Part shown: piece after piece, positions 1 to 13,165 of the stretch
Layout: each line of letters starts with the position of its first letter
Numbering within the stretch: position 1 is the first letter of the stretch
DNA from: Sipunculus nudus
Taxonomy: Eukaryota > Annelida > Sipuncula > Golfingiida > Sipunculidae
Reading direction: 5' to 3'
Assembly: GCA_026874595.1 (NCBI GenBank)
Contig: CM049306.1
Coordinates: forward strand, 43,834,019-43,898,018
Length of the DNA: 64,000 nucleotides
The notes under the pieces: model-generated
The model's input: only the letters and a program-made list of their open reading frames with translations
Databases searched by the model: none
What the model was told of the DNA's origin: nothing
Position numbers and translations under genes: made by a program

Positions 1-469
1 GTCCAATCAAACTGCTAGGCATACAGCGTGCTCTGTATGCACCTCTGAATGCTTCTGCAGAGTGGATGCGTCAAAGGTCACTTATAAAAGCATTTGTGCA
101 TTAGAACTGAAGTCCTTCATACCTGCACTGTTCAAACTCTACTAGCATGTCTAGCATGAGAAGCTCTGAAATAATCAGGGGCAAGTTATTATCATGCACA
201 GTCACTCATAATCTAAATATGATTCCTTGAAGTAACTTCTCAGCAACTTCTGGTTGATATAAATATAAGTATATGGTTCACGAAAAAAAAGAATGGCATT
301 CAGCTGTTGGCAAAGTCAACTAGAATATCAGCAGAAGCTGACAAAAGCCCTCAGCCAAAAGAACAGTGTTTAGAGGTGGTAACAGTAACAAGTACTAATT
401 CTCACATGGATGTATATCTGTACATGTCTCAGTTATAAATTTAAAATTGTTTTAACCATGATTAATAAC
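1..469. other. Intergenic, nothing recognised
   Basis: AT-rich sequence with frequent stops in all frames. No gene, RNA or clear repeat was seen. Confidence 0.5.
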
Positions 470-1015
470 AATCCACCAAATGCTTCCTGAAAAATAAGCT
501 TCGAAGTTTTATTCTATTATAAGCTCTGTGACCTTGAAAAGTAGGTCAAGGTCACCCATCTTCGAACTTGACCGCGATTTAGTCCATATACATCTTCACC
601 AAAGAAATAAAATTCCTATTGTGAATCCTTTTCGAGATATCCCGCTCACAAGCCCAAAGTTGAAAAATCCAATAAAAATAAGAAATTGTAGGTGGCGCCA
701 CCAAACTTGTGTAGCAGGTACAGACAATCAGTCCCAATAATCATAGTAAGTTTTGTGAAAATCCACCAAATGGTTCCTGAGTAATAATCATCTAAAGTGT
801 TTTTCTATAATCAGCTCAAAAATGTAGAAAAATAGGTCAAGGTCACCCATCTTCGAACTTGACCTAGATTTTGTTGATATACATCTTTACCGAGGAAATA
901 AAATTCTGACGGTGAATCCTTTTCAAGATATCCCGCTCACAAGGTAAAAGTTAACGGACGCCGGACAGCTTGGGTGACGACAATAGCCCATCAGCCTAAG
1001 GGCTGAGGGCTAAAA
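470..1015 (+). repeat. Dispersed repeat with two ~290-bp internal units
   Basis: Two tandem units share atccaccaaatgcttcctga, taggtcaaggtcacccatct (541 and 832 regions) and agatatcccgctcacaag. The block ends with gttaacggacgccggac and agggctgagggctaaaa, a terminus type I associate from memory with bivalve repeats. A GGTGGCGCCACC palindrome lies at 691-702. Confidence 0.75.
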
Positions 1016-2539
1016 AGCTACTGAATATGCACTGTTAAGTAATGAGGTCTTCCAAGGGGCATATCCCATCCCTCCACATTACTATTCACAGATATGTCAT
1101 AATCAGTTTACGTAACCAATTACCAAACCAACACACATGGGTAAAAATACAACCTCCTGAGCAAAGGTGACTCCTGACTTCTGATTCAATGTTTTCCATA
1201 TAGATACTATAATATTAGGATTTGGGCGTGGTCCAAAAAGGCATTTAATGATTTGATTATTACACAACATGCTTAGCTGATACATGTCCCCTTGACATAA
1301 CTCTCTCCACATCTTGACGCCTGGATAATATCCTCTTAATGTCTTGTGGATAATGCCACAACCCCAACATCCTTTTTAATCCTGACAGGTTTATTTCTTG
1401 AAACCGTTCATGGGGGCGGCCATGTTGTGCACACTCAAATCTGGATATCACAGTGCGCATGTCAAAATTATGGGCATACTGCTAGTTACTTTATATCCAA
1501 GCTGATGCATTAATTGATTAAATATTCAGAAATACAGGTTTAGAATTAAGGTTTGGTAGGCATGATCTACTGACAATTTGACCTGATTACTACATGCACA
1601 AAACAGGAATCAAATCATATTGAGCAGAGGACACTGGCTTTGGGAGTAATTTTGTTATTAACAGGTGATCTAAATCTGAAATACTCGCATTCACAAAGAC
1701 AAGTCCTAAGCGGCTGCCAGTCTATTTATATAATACTGTTTTCTAAAAGTACCAATAGCTGATCTACTCCTAAGTTCAATCCCAGAAAATCTCTGCAAAA
1801 TAATATACTCTTCTCCTCTACAGGCCCATGGAGATATGTGTTTCATGTATCTCTTTTTTAATGGACAACTTTGCATTCTACAGGGATTTCAACTTAGATC
1901 CTTACATGTGCAGAATTATACTCTGGACAACAGTCAAAGAGAACTAACAACATTTATGACTGCACTTAGTTATGCATGTCATGCTTTCCTCTCTGCCTTA
2001 TCAAGTAAGTACTAGCTTCCTTGGAAGTTACAATACTTTTTTTTTGGTGTGTACTGGTTGCCAAGAAATGACAGGAGCGCTGTTTTCTTCATGAATATGA
2101 TATCATTCTGTTTGGCATGAAAATAATGTGAATTATAACAAATTATACAAAAAATAACTAAATAGGCCCAGGGTTATGGCCTTAAAGGGAAAGGGTAAAA
2201 ATTAATCCAAACGACTTAGTGTTAAAGTGAAAGTATTGTGATACTTAGGTGTGTAAAGCTATTTCATACTACAGGTATTCTGTCCAATAGGAATACAGGT
2301 AAATTTCTAAATAAGTACAGGTGTGCACTTCATTAAAACACTGATTTGTTGAATATTTTTTCAGCAAAACTGAAAGATATTTTCAAGAATTCTCATGCAA
2401 ACAAAACACTTTAGTAACAGAAACATATCTGAAATTATTTCCCTCTAGTCACTATGAATTCAAAAATCTATATATATATCTCTTGTTAAGGTCTTTCTTA
2501 ATTTGATGTAAACTCCTCCAATATACCTAGCTCTGAGCA
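1016..2539. other. Intergenic, fragment of a dispersed repeat only
   Basis: Around 1132-1170 there is a diverged piece (catgggtaaaaatacaacct) of the same element that flanks the 3.9-kb TIR element near 38.3 kb. Otherwise the DNA is AT-rich without recognisable genes. Confidence 0.45.
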
Positions 2540-3010
2540 CAACTCTACCTGATTCAAGGCCCCTGTCATCTTGACAATCCTGCCTTCTGCTTGCTCTTAC
2601 TTGTAGAACTCACTGTCTAAATTAAAGACATATCAATCATTTTGATTGTTCAGTTTATCTTCTCCGCTGTTCATACCTACCCCTATAGGTAAAGTGCATC
2701 TAGTCCTAAACCTCTTCACAAATGGACCACACAGTAACCGTTACAGTACATATATTCACCTTGTTCTTCTACCTTGTTCATTGCTCTAATTAATCTCCTT
2801 TTTTATATACCTGCACTGTAGATAAGTGAATGACTATGATTCACTTCACATATGGACATTCTTAGTTAATATATATATACAGCCTTCTACCTGGTTCAAA
2901 GCTCTCAGTTCATCTTCTCTGCTGTTCAGACCTGTCACTGTAGATGAGTGTGTATCTAGTCATGAATCTCTTTACACATGGACTAGACATACATTCACCT
3001 AAAGACAACA
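2540..3010. repeat. Degenerate ~120-bp tandem repeat
   Basis: Copies near 2545, 2768 and 2884 share ttctacctggttcaaagctc, then gctgttcagacctgtcactg and a gatgagtgtgtatctagtca-like tail. A related stretch occurs near 20,705. Copies are diverged. Confidence 0.5.
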
Positions 3011-3654
3011 GGTCGATCTTCATTACCATGTCACATGTCAGCTCATACTTAGGGCAGATAAAATATCACCAGACTATTAGTATTACAAGCAGGGGCCCTT
3101 GTAAAAAAACTGTGGATACATGATTCAGTAAGGCAATTTATATCTTTGCCGTTTTAACAGCACCAGGGTCATGGCATACAAAATCTGTACTGCTTCAAAT
3201 AAACAAGACAAAGTTAAGCACGACACAAAACTAAGTTGGTTAACACCAAGATGGCATATATGCCTTAGTTTGCTTATTCTCATTTTCTTTTGTTTAAATT
3301 AAAATTCCTCATTTATAGCTTAAAATTAGTATCATCTATTCTGTAAAGTGATATCATGTTGGTATGAATGGCCACAGCAGTGCAGTTTTTGGTATGACTA
3401 GTGTAAAGACAAAAGGAAGTCAGGGCTTTCAGTCTAATAATAATTTGTTTTCATGGCTAGCTTTCCAATAACAACTGACACGGCAGGGTCATCTTTAAAA
3501 CATCTCAAGATTCCTGCTTCTCTGTGTGTACTGGAATCAGTTTTTTTCAGTAACAGATTTTGTACAAAGGCACAGGTCAATGTAACAAGTGTTATAGTTT
3601 TTCATCAATTTGACATTTTTCAAAATTTAATTAGAATCTAAACAAATGAGAGCA

Positions 3655-4745
3655 TGGCAAACATGCATAACACGCTCGTCGTGTATCTGCTGACCTCTGA
3701 CCTCATTAAATATGAGTGAATTTTGATGAGAAGGTAATTAAAGTGAGAAACTATTGGTAAATATATATAACAGGTTTCATAAAAATCAATAGTTTTGGTA
3801 AGTCACCGATGTGCCTCCAGATTGCATTGACCTCTGAATTCATTAAATATGCATCAATATTGCAGGAAATCTAACTTAGGTGAGTTATTTTATTGATTGA
3901 CATTTCTGATGAGTTTTATCAAAATCCTTTATATTCTTTATAAGTTATCGCGGCGACACCACAAAGTAGCTATCGTTATGACACAACAAAGCAGCCTGGT
4001 AACCTCTGACCTCATTAAACATGTGCCAAATCTGCTGAGAATATAATCTAGGGGAAAAACTACTGGTAAATTTGTATATTGATTTTCATGAAAATCCATA
4101 AGTGTTTTGTTAATTCACCATGGCGCCTCCAAAGAGTGGTGACCTCATTAAATATGCGTAGATTTTGCTGGAAATCAACCCAAGTGAAATATTTTTGTTA
4201 TTAACATTTCTGTTGAGTTTTATTGAAATCCTTCATATTCTTTGTGAGTTATGGTGGTAACAGCACAAAGTAGCTATCATAATGACAAAACAAAGCAGCC
4301 TGGTAACCTCTGACCTAATTAAATGTGTGTGAAATCTGCTGAGAATTTAGTTTAGTTGAAAAACTACTGGTTAATATGTATATTTAGTTTCTTGAAAATC
4401 CATTGGATGAGCCCTGACCTCATGTGTGTGGATTTTACCAAAAATCGTACTTAGGCGAGAGATTTTATTAAATAACATTTCTGACAGGTTTTATCAAAAT
4501 CCTTCATATTCTTCACAAGTTTTTGCGGTGACAGCATAAAATTGCTTAGTGACCCATGACCTTTTTAAATATGCTCGATTTGCCAATAATAGAACTCGGG
4601 CAGATAATATGGTGGTAAGTAGTTACGGCATGTTTGGTGATAATCCATCAAAGCCCCTGGAAGTTATTGAGGGGACACTAAAAGTTAATGGATGGACATA
4701 TGGAGGGAGGGTATATCATAATACTGGCAGGCGTATAAAAAGAAA
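3655..4745 (+). repeat. Tandem repeat block, 'gacctcattaaatatg' family, copy 1
   Basis: About seven half-units of roughly 155 bp alternate in two types (super-period about 305 bp). Each carries a version of gacctctgacctcattaaat followed by a ttttgctgagaat-like stretch. It ends ctaaaagttaatggatggac. Copy 2 at 9.77-10.29 kb ends the same way. Confidence 0.8.
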
Positions 4746-7609
4746 ATGATTTCACTTCACAAATGAAAATAACAAGTGTGAAAAATAAAGGTTATCAGAA
4801 GTTGAAGTTAAAAGTATAACTTCCAGCATAAATCAAAGTAAAATGCAACCAATGACATTGTCAGAAGCACTGACAAATGAAGGACGGTTTCCAAGAGAAA
4901 ATCCATTGACAAAAATTTAAAGAAAATTCTCCTTCAGAGCTTAAAATATTTTAACTGCCCAGTGCTAAATGATAATTAAGCATGTTGGATAGATCACTCT
5001 GACAGTTCTTTTAATTTATTCCCCGAGCATTAATACTGTAAAATATCTTCGACTCTTTATACTGTATGAGCTACAAAAAATAGGTTAAGCTGACAAAGCA
5101 GCTGGTCTTAACCCAACAGCATGCTTCCGACATAGCAGAGAAGTTAAAGACTCCCTAAAGATAAGAAATCTGAACTCTTAAAACAAACTAACAATCTGAT
5201 GATTCACTGAAATGACATAATAAAACCACCTTTAGATTTACAAGTGAACTTAAAAAATTCACATACTAGTATCAATTGTTAACAGACCATGGCACCATAG
5301 ACTTTTTACACCTGAGACTGTAAAGTTTAGTAGGTGTGCTTCAGTACACCCGGAAGAATCAAATCAAAAGGAAATGAGTTTTCCCTTTGGGGAAAAACTA
5401 GAGATCATTCACTCAAACCATATACAGTTTCTCTATATAAAGTTTCTGAAAGACATACATGTACTACATGAACTTGCCTGGCATGTTATTAATACTGTGA
5501 ATAATCACACCCACTGTTGTATGATTTACTTTAACAATTGTGTTGAATACTTGAGAACAAGCCAAGCATATCTACTTCTTTATTGTCATACATCATGGAT
5601 ACTCAGACACCAGCTGGGTATGATATGAAGCTATATTCCCAGGAGACTAAAATGAGTACATTACAAAAACAAGGGACCAATGGGTCACGGCGCTCAGCTG
5701 TTCTTTAAGATAAAAAAATATGATTTTGAAATGAGGCACATGCTAGTTTTGTGTGGAAATAAATATAAGCTGTATTATGAGTTATTAGTGTTAAGCTTAT
5801 GTAAGATTTTGATAGTTTCTTTTGAGAAAGGGAAGAGATTGATTTCATTTATTTTATTAACAAATGGAGTGCCACTGTCATACAGATTTTGACTTGGCCA
5901 TATAACTGATAAGCAGCACATATAATATAAGAGTTTAACTATTTATTAAAATTTAATTACCAATATTGTGCCAAATATAATTTTTATTAAAAATAATAAG
6001 AGAATCATATGATTTTTTTAATAAAATATAATTGAAATGATTATTAAAATAATATTATAGAATATATTCATGAATGCATACATGAATACATTTTGAAAGT
6101 ATTTGCACTGGTATTCAAATACTTTCATTTTTACCTGAATTCCCATTCTTATGCAAGAAATTTTATAATGGAGTACATATTCATATTCATATTCATATAC
6201 ATTTGCCAAGTATTCGCACCATGTCTGGTATTTATTCAGTTTTAGCCAAACAATGATGTTGAGAATCAAGAATATAAACAAAGGACCCATGGGTCACGAC
6301 AACCAGCTTAAGTTTGAATTTTTTGCAAATGCAAAATATGAAAAATATTCTATTGTAATGTTTTTATATATATATTAGAATATGAGAAGCAAATAGGAAA
6401 GGGCCCTCCTACTTGGTTATAGTAAAGTTCTCAATATATGATTGCAAACTAACACTCTGACAAGACTGTCATGTAGAAAAACAGTAAAAGTTTTGAGATA
6501 CTGTGATGCAAATGAAAAATTTGCAGATGGACAGGCAAGTGGACAGAATGGACTAATACCTTCATTTCACTTTCAAGGGAACAATGCATTTAAGTTTATA
6601 TATAACAACATGGCATCTACAAAATTATTCCTTGAATCCCTATTAAAATGTTTTGCAAATTGGAGTTTTCAGTACATGCTTAATATTATTCACCGAAATA
6701 AAATAAAAGATTCAGTACATTTGATAAAATAAAAACATCTTTTCAAATAAAGTATACACACTGTTGGTTGAATGAGGGACAAACAATATCATTATGCTAA
6801 TTACAATCTCAGCTATAATTAATTACTGGAATTAATAGTCAATTTCACACCTGGTGAAGTTTTTCTCTTCTGAAGTAAAGCATTACTTATCTGATGAACA
6901 TCCACACCATCATAGCAATACATCACTTTCTGGAGACAATTAAATGTGCACTTTAATCATTGTAACCCTGGTGGTACAATACAAAATCTAAAATGTAGCA
7001 TGTCCAAGAAAAAAATAAAATACAGAAAATTATAACATTCATCTAGTTTATGCACCAGCTGGGGGGGGGGGGGAGGGGTGAGTGCAGGGCAGAGGGGAAG
7101 CCTGCTAGTAGTGGCCAAGCTGGGCCAAGGCAAGGTGCCTGGGGTGGGTTACATAATGCAAGTGAAGGCTGTACTACTAGGTGGGCCAGATGTAAACAAC
7201 ACTTGACATGGTGTATGAAAACTTGAATAAAAGCTACTCTTTTCAAACAATTTCTTTGAAATTTCAGATTTTAAAAGATTAAATCCTTATGTGTATATGC
7301 TGTGAAAATAAAATCAACAGTACTTACAGGGAAAAAACGTGCCACTGCCAAATTTGGACAAAATTTAAGGTATTGATTTTTTATTTATGCTAATAACTTG
7401 AACAATTTGCAAAATTCAGATCTAATTTTGGGTAAACAATTGAATCTTGATTAAATAAAGTTATATTCCTGAAAAAAAGTCTCCAGCTTCAGCAATTCTC
7501 ATGTTAAGTGAGCAAATATATTTCCTGATTTTTAAAAAATTGCATTATATTTGGGCCTATAACTTCAAAATAATACCCAATACTGACCTAATTTTTGGTA
7601 TGTGCACAG
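4746..7609. other. AT-rich intergenic stretch
   Basis: No gene recognised. It holds a 13-base G run at 7061-7073 and a short attcat microsatellite near 6180. Two related motifs, accaatgggtcacggcgctc (about 5675) and ggacccatgggtcacg (about 6283), belong to small dispersed repeats. Confidence 0.45.
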
Positions 7610-8330
7610 AAAATGTTACGCTCTTTACACAGCGCTTTACCTATAGGGCTACTTCCTATATCGCAAGGCGCTGTTTGTTATGACCTCGTATCCTGAATTG
7701 CAACACCAGAGGGGAGCACTGTATTTTTGTCCAATCAGATGAGACCTTGTGCTGGAAGACAAAGCCAAGCGAGGAATACACGGAGCCAATCATATACATT
7801 TCTTTTTGAGTGACAGCTCATCCCCAAGCGTAACCGTCTGAACAGGCCAACGGCTCAGAGAGAATTGCCCCTGACGTGGTTTGCTTAGGGCCTTTTGCAC
7901 ATAGGATACTCGGCCGGTGAGCTGTAATTCAAACGAAACGTAACAACAAAGGCTGCGTGCACACCTCGCTGGCTGGTTTCAGTTCTGCAGACAACAGATA
8001 CATTGCTACGCTAACACAGTCATAGTGTCATAATCGAATCGGTCGATGATGCGAGAATGCAGAGGGAGCAATTTAAATTCGACCGGAAACTCAAGCGGCG
8101 CTTGAAGCGCGGCAATGGGCGGAGCCAGGATGCCTGTCGAGTGTTTGTTTATTGGCATCTGATTGGCTGCTTGTCACATCGTACGTACGTTTATTTCAGT
8201 GGACAACAAACCGCCATCTGGTGTTTAAATATATCATAAACAGTCAAAGCTGGCAGCGTGAAAATCAGTTGCTTCTTTAGAAGCGCAAGATTTCTGCTGC
8301 CTCGGGAGCGTAAGAAAATGTATGGAAGAA
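7610..8330. promoter_or_regulatory. GC-rich island with CCAAT and GC boxes
   Basis: A roughly 700-bp stretch with raised GC and CpG and several promoter-type elements: ccaatcagat near 7733, agccaatcat near 7787, an inverted attggc near 8163 and gggcggagcc near 8116. A 60-codon frame from an ATG at 8057 starts MQREQFKFDRKLKRRLKR, but no family is recognised and it may be chance. The 5' edge has small inverted copies (cagcgctttacc and gcaaggcgctg), so a mobile-element origin is also possible. Confidence 0.3.
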
Positions 8331-8519
8331 TATGAATACTAAATCTGATCAAAAACAGATCAGTGGTTTTGATATTAGGCAGCCTTGAAGTGTAACAATG
8401 GCTTTTTTATGGAAAACGGAGGTTTTTCCTTAATATCTTGAAGGAACAAAGTTCTAATGACCCAATTTTTGGTATGGTAGGAGATTTTGGGGACATCTAA
8501 TGGTATGCAGAATTTTGGA

Positions 8520-9690
8520 TTCGTAGGTCCAACAGTTTTAAAACGTGCCCTGTTAACGGCCGGACGACGGACAAAGGACCACGACTATAGCTCAGATGAC
8601 TTATAGTCAGCTGAGCTAACTAGAATACGGGTAGTCGACAAGCGACTATGTGTATCCACCTTAATCAGAGTGGAACGGGTGAAGTGAGGCATGGATTGAG
8701 TGGCAAGGGGAAATAGAGTGAAGTGTTGCATATTAGCATGGATGTCTGCAGCCAAATTGTTTATGTAGGTTGCGCCACTTACCATAAAATCCAGAAAGCC
8801 GTCCAAGTTGTATACATATGCAAAATTTAAGGCAGATAAGTCAAACCACTACGTGTATATGAGTGATTTTTGCCCTTGGCAGACAAACAGATGGACCCTG
8901 TGCAAAAATGGTTGCAGGTTTTGCATATGATAAAGAGCTATGTGAGAACTATACACATGATGCAAAACTTTGGCCTAATCGGTCAAAGGGTTCCCAAGAT
9001 ATGAGCTTGGATATCTGCTGCATAAACTAGAATGTAGGTGGCGCCACCTGTCATAAAATCAAGAGAGCTGTCGGGGATGTATAAACCTACAAAATTTTAG
9101 GCAGATATGTCAAACCACTGCCAAGATATGAGTGATTTTATCCCATGGCAGACAAATAGACGGGAGCTGTGCAAAAATGGCTGCAGGTGGCGCCACCAGT
9201 TTTGCGTATGATAAAGAGCTATGTGAGATCTATACACATGCAAAATTTTGGCCCAATCGGTCAAACGGTTCCCAAGATATGAGCTTGGATGTCTGCAGCG
9301 TAAACATGCTTGTAGGTGGCGCCACCTGTCATAAAATCAGAAAAGCTATCCAGGATATATAAGCATGCCGAATTTCAGGTGAATTAGTCAAACCACTGCA
9401 GAGATATGAGTGATTTTAACCCAAGGCAGACGAACAGATGGACACTGCAAACATGGTTGCAGGTGGCGCCACCATTTTTTGTGTATGTTATAAAGCTCTC
9501 TAAGGGTTACATTTGTGTAGCACAAACGGACGCAGAGCACAGAGGAAAGGTCAGAGGTCAAAACAAAATCGGGGCGCAGCAGTTCACATGTGACCCGAAC
9601 ATAATCCCGGGTTTCGTAAAATTCCGCCCAGCGGTTACAGAGGAGTTCTCCGGACACCTACCCGGCGGCGGCAGGGGCTGAAAACATAGT
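8520..9690 (+). repeat. Tandem repeat block with ~278-bp units and GGTGGCGCCACC palindromes
   Basis: The left edge holds gttaacggccggacgacgga and ctatagctcagatgacttat, a terminal sequence of a dispersed element. Then come about 3.5 units of roughly 278 bp, each with gatatgagcttggatgtctg, ggtggcgccacctgtcataa and aaaaatggctgcaggtgg. The palindrome lies at 9037, 9186, 9315 and 9462, alternating about 130-150 bp apart. Open frames across the block come from the repeat and do not look like genes. Confidence 0.8.
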
Positions 9691-9769
9691 ATCTGCAAAA
9701 CTCTGTTATGGCGGATACAATAAAGAGCACAACAAATGGTACATAAATTTGTGGTGCATTATACACCTG

Positions 9770-10285
9770 TTGTGTATCTGGTGACATATGACCTCATTAA
9801 ATATGTGTGAATTTTGCTAAGAATCTAATTCAGGTGAGAAAACTTTGAAACTGTATTAGTAAATATTTATAATGAGTGCCATCAAAATGCATAAGATTTT
9901 GACAAGTCGCTATGGTGCCACCCAAGTCTGGTGACCTCTGACCTCATTAAATATGCATGGGTTTTGCTTGAAATTAAACTTAGGCAAGATATTAAACTGA
10001 ATAATATTTCAAGTTTGGGTAAAAACCATTGTATTCCTCTGAAGTTATCGTGGCGACACCACAATGAAGCCTAGTGACCTCTGACTTCATTAAATATGCA
10101 TAGATTTTCCCATAATTTAACTCAGCCCAGGATAATAATCAATTGGTAAGTAGTTATGGTGAGTTTTGTGAAAATCAATCAATGCCCAAGTAAGTTATTG
10201 CAGAGACACTGAAAGTTAACGGATGGAAAGACAGACGGACATGGATATACAATAATACGTACCCTGATAGATAGGCATAATAACA
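9770..10285 (+). repeat. Tandem repeat block, 'gacctcattaaatatg' family, copy 2
   Basis: Half-units near 9779, 9928 and 10072 share gacctctgacctcattaaat. The end, gaaagttaacggatggaaag, matches copy 1. It directly abuts the palindrome-bearing block, making a composite repeat region of about 1.8 kb. Confidence 0.8.
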
Positions 10286-12029
10286 ACTTTATATATCCTG
10301 GTTATTTTCCGGCACGTTACCCTATCAATCATCTCTTATCATTTCTCCTACCAATTCATCTCCATAGTTCATTTAGGCTTTAAGAATGGCAGGTCCTGTG
10401 AACAAAACTTCTGACTGCTTAAATCAAACATACGACAGATAGGTATCCTAATCTTTTCTTGAGAGTCAAGATGCCTTTTATAAGTTACTGAAATACCCGC
10501 CTCGATTTCTATAATACTTCACTACAGAATGGTTCCTACAATAAGGATTTCTCCAATTTGCTCTCTCGTTATGTCAATAAAAATACCTAGGGTTAGGATG
10601 ATACCAGGAATTTTATATCATGATCATATAAATGTGATCAGGATATATCAGGACATTGTAACATCAGTATCTGGCGGGCAGGAACTAGAGCACTTGTCAT
10701 TATATCACTATTGTCAGTACTCTCTGCCAGGTGTCAGAACTAACTATAAGCTGGAAAATCCTAAAGTTTTCAGATATGAATAGTAATTTGTTAAACACAT
10801 AACAAACATACTTTTTTTTCATACCAATAGATTTTTTATATTATTTTATAATGGTTACTTCTTTCTAGAATTTCAAGTGATTCATTAAAATAAATGTTAT
10901 CCAGATAAAGACCCCAGTGATGCTATAATTTTTAGGTAATAAACCTAAAGGGCTTGTTTGTGTTATTGTGTACCAAAACTAGATAAAAATACATATGATA
11001 ACAGGGAAGTTAATGATATAATTATGGCAGCTATATCATAATCCCAGATATTGGAAATCAAATGACCAATGATAAATGTTAATCGATCTTTCATGTACCT
11101 ATAAATGGTGAAATTTGCTTTTATAGACTTATACCTAAAATATTGACTTTATAGCATTATACCTAAATTATGGACCATTCAGTCAACTTTTGCATCATGC
11201 TGAAAGGTCAAGGTAAATGGCCGAGTTGTAGATACACGCCAGCTTCACAAAGTTTGTCAGTTTCAATGCAGTTTGTTACTTTGATTTCCCACTCTCTTAT
11301 TTCCCTGACGCCATTAGAATATTTGTTTCTGGTAAATATGACCTCTTAATATTTGCATAAAAAAATTATGGGATTGATTAGGCAAACAAGCTGCAAATTT
11401 AATTGATATTGAAAGGAAACTAACAATTATTCATATTATCACTGATATTAATGATTAATTGGCACACCACTTCTATTTAACACGCTGAAAGGAGGCAAAA
11501 TCTCTTGACACAACATTTGAAGCCTTTTATCAAAACAAAAGTTAAGATCTCCCCTAATTCTTGCTTATGAATTTCTTAGTTCCACGATATCTTTTCAAGC
11601 TATTTTCCGTTAAAAATCTAAAGAAAACCATCCAGACTGGTCAATGCCTGTTCCTGATCCAATGAATTGAACCTTCTGACTTCTCCCGGATTTGAAACCC
11701 CCCCCCACCCCAGTATGTCCCAACTTTGAAAACAAAGAAAAAATACTCTCCATATATATTCATCTGTCAACCTTATCACCAAAGATAAGTGATGCAAGGT
11801 AACCCTAAAGTAACCATGGGTGCGCTGCATCTGTTACCTTAGGTTTGATCCTAGCTGTGACACCTAAACTCAGTAGGCAATGATAATTTGGCTCCTAAGC
11901 CTACTTGAGTTGTGATACAAGCAATATCAATGAATGCATTACACTATTCACAGTGGTCTACCATCATGCTGCATTCATATTATGGTAAACAGCCAATTAT
12001 CTTAACGTTATGTTATGAATGATGAATTA
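10286..12029. other. AT-rich intergenic stretch
   Basis: No gene or clear repeat recognised. There is a short C-rich run near 11700. Confidence 0.45.
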
Positions 12030-12320
12030 AGGCTTTAAACTCCAATAACGCCCGCCAGGGCGCGCGTTTGTCACGGGCCTGTAGTTCAAAGGCGCCCGCC
12101 CGGGCGCGCTAAAGCCCATTTTACATACCCGTAATTGGGGCAAGTTTTGGGGGTGAAATGTCTATTGTCATCCATCATATTTGTACTTAAATGAAAGAGA
12201 AAAACGTCAAGTGTTGTTCTAACATGTGACCAAGATCCAAACTGGCGCGAACGCAGACTTGTTGGAAAAATATAAAAATGATTGACTTTCACTCACGTGG
12301 CCTTGTTACGTGGGCCCTGG
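12030..12320. promoter_or_regulatory. CpG-rich island with two copies of a GC-rich palindromic unit
   Basis: A sharp GC-rich island in AT-rich DNA. Two similar units about 45 bp apart contain cgcccgccagggcgcg and gcgcccgcccgggcgc. The second is a perfect 7-bp hairpin with a 2-base loop. It could be a promoter, as a candidate coding first exon follows, or the end of a mobile element. Confidence 0.4.
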
Positions 12321-12324
12321 TAAC

Positions 12325-12377
12325 ATGTCGGCTGCGAGAGTAAAATCAGACACCTACGCTAAATTCATCAGAAATCG
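12325..12377 (+). CDS. Possible first coding exon of an unidentified gene
   Basis: Just downstream of the CpG island an ATG with A at -3 opens MSAARVKSDTYAKFIRN plus two bases of the next codon, then a donor gtaaat at 12378. Size, context and composition fit a short first exon. No following exon was recognised between here and POLL, so the gene is not established. I do not recognise the N-terminus. Confidence 0.25.
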
Positions 12378-13133
12378 GTAAATTACCAAATGTTGGCAAT
12401 CAATCCTGGTGACAAAATCAAGTGCAGTGTGTTTACAGATTTAACTTCCGTTAAACATTTCCAAGATCATATATTATCCCCTTTTTTATTGGTTTAACTT
12501 GTGACCAATGATCGCCGTCCGACTGACTGACGCGTCTGACAGACACCACGCACGTGATCTGCGTGACCTCCTTACTGTGTCATGTACTGGCACTGGAAAA
12601 CCATTTTTAACCGATATCATATAATAAAATGAGTATTTATTTTAAATATTAACATATTTTCTTAACTAAAAACCGAAGATACTGTCATATATCATGTCGT
12701 ATATATATATGTGATGTCTGATTGTTTACTAGTGATCATTTCTGTGCCAAACATTTTATGTACAATCGTAATCGGGCACAAGAACTGTCAATCATTCTAA
12801 GAGGCTTTTTGGATTGAAAATAAAATTAATACCGTCTTAAATTAGAAACAGCCAGATATTATAGAGATATAGTTAATTTTCCAATGTAAAATATAAAGAT
12901 AATTTTATACTCCATGAAATATTGAAGTAATTATTTTACGACGTACGTGGAACTGTACGCCTATACACCCAGATCCTTGAATATGTAAAACAAGACAGTA
13001 AGTGACTTATACGCTTGAACAAATATGTATTAATACGGTTTTAACACATACTGAACAGATTTTACAAATTTTTATGTGTAGTACTTCCTTTATATGTATA
13101 GGCTACATGTGTACGTGCACATGTGCGCGCTTT

Positions 13134-13165
<32 letters not shown>

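Noticed and set aside
9388-9681. Overlapping 89-91 codon frames on both strands
   Set aside because: They lie in the GGTGGCGCCACC repeat block. The GC content explains the open frames and no domain is visible.
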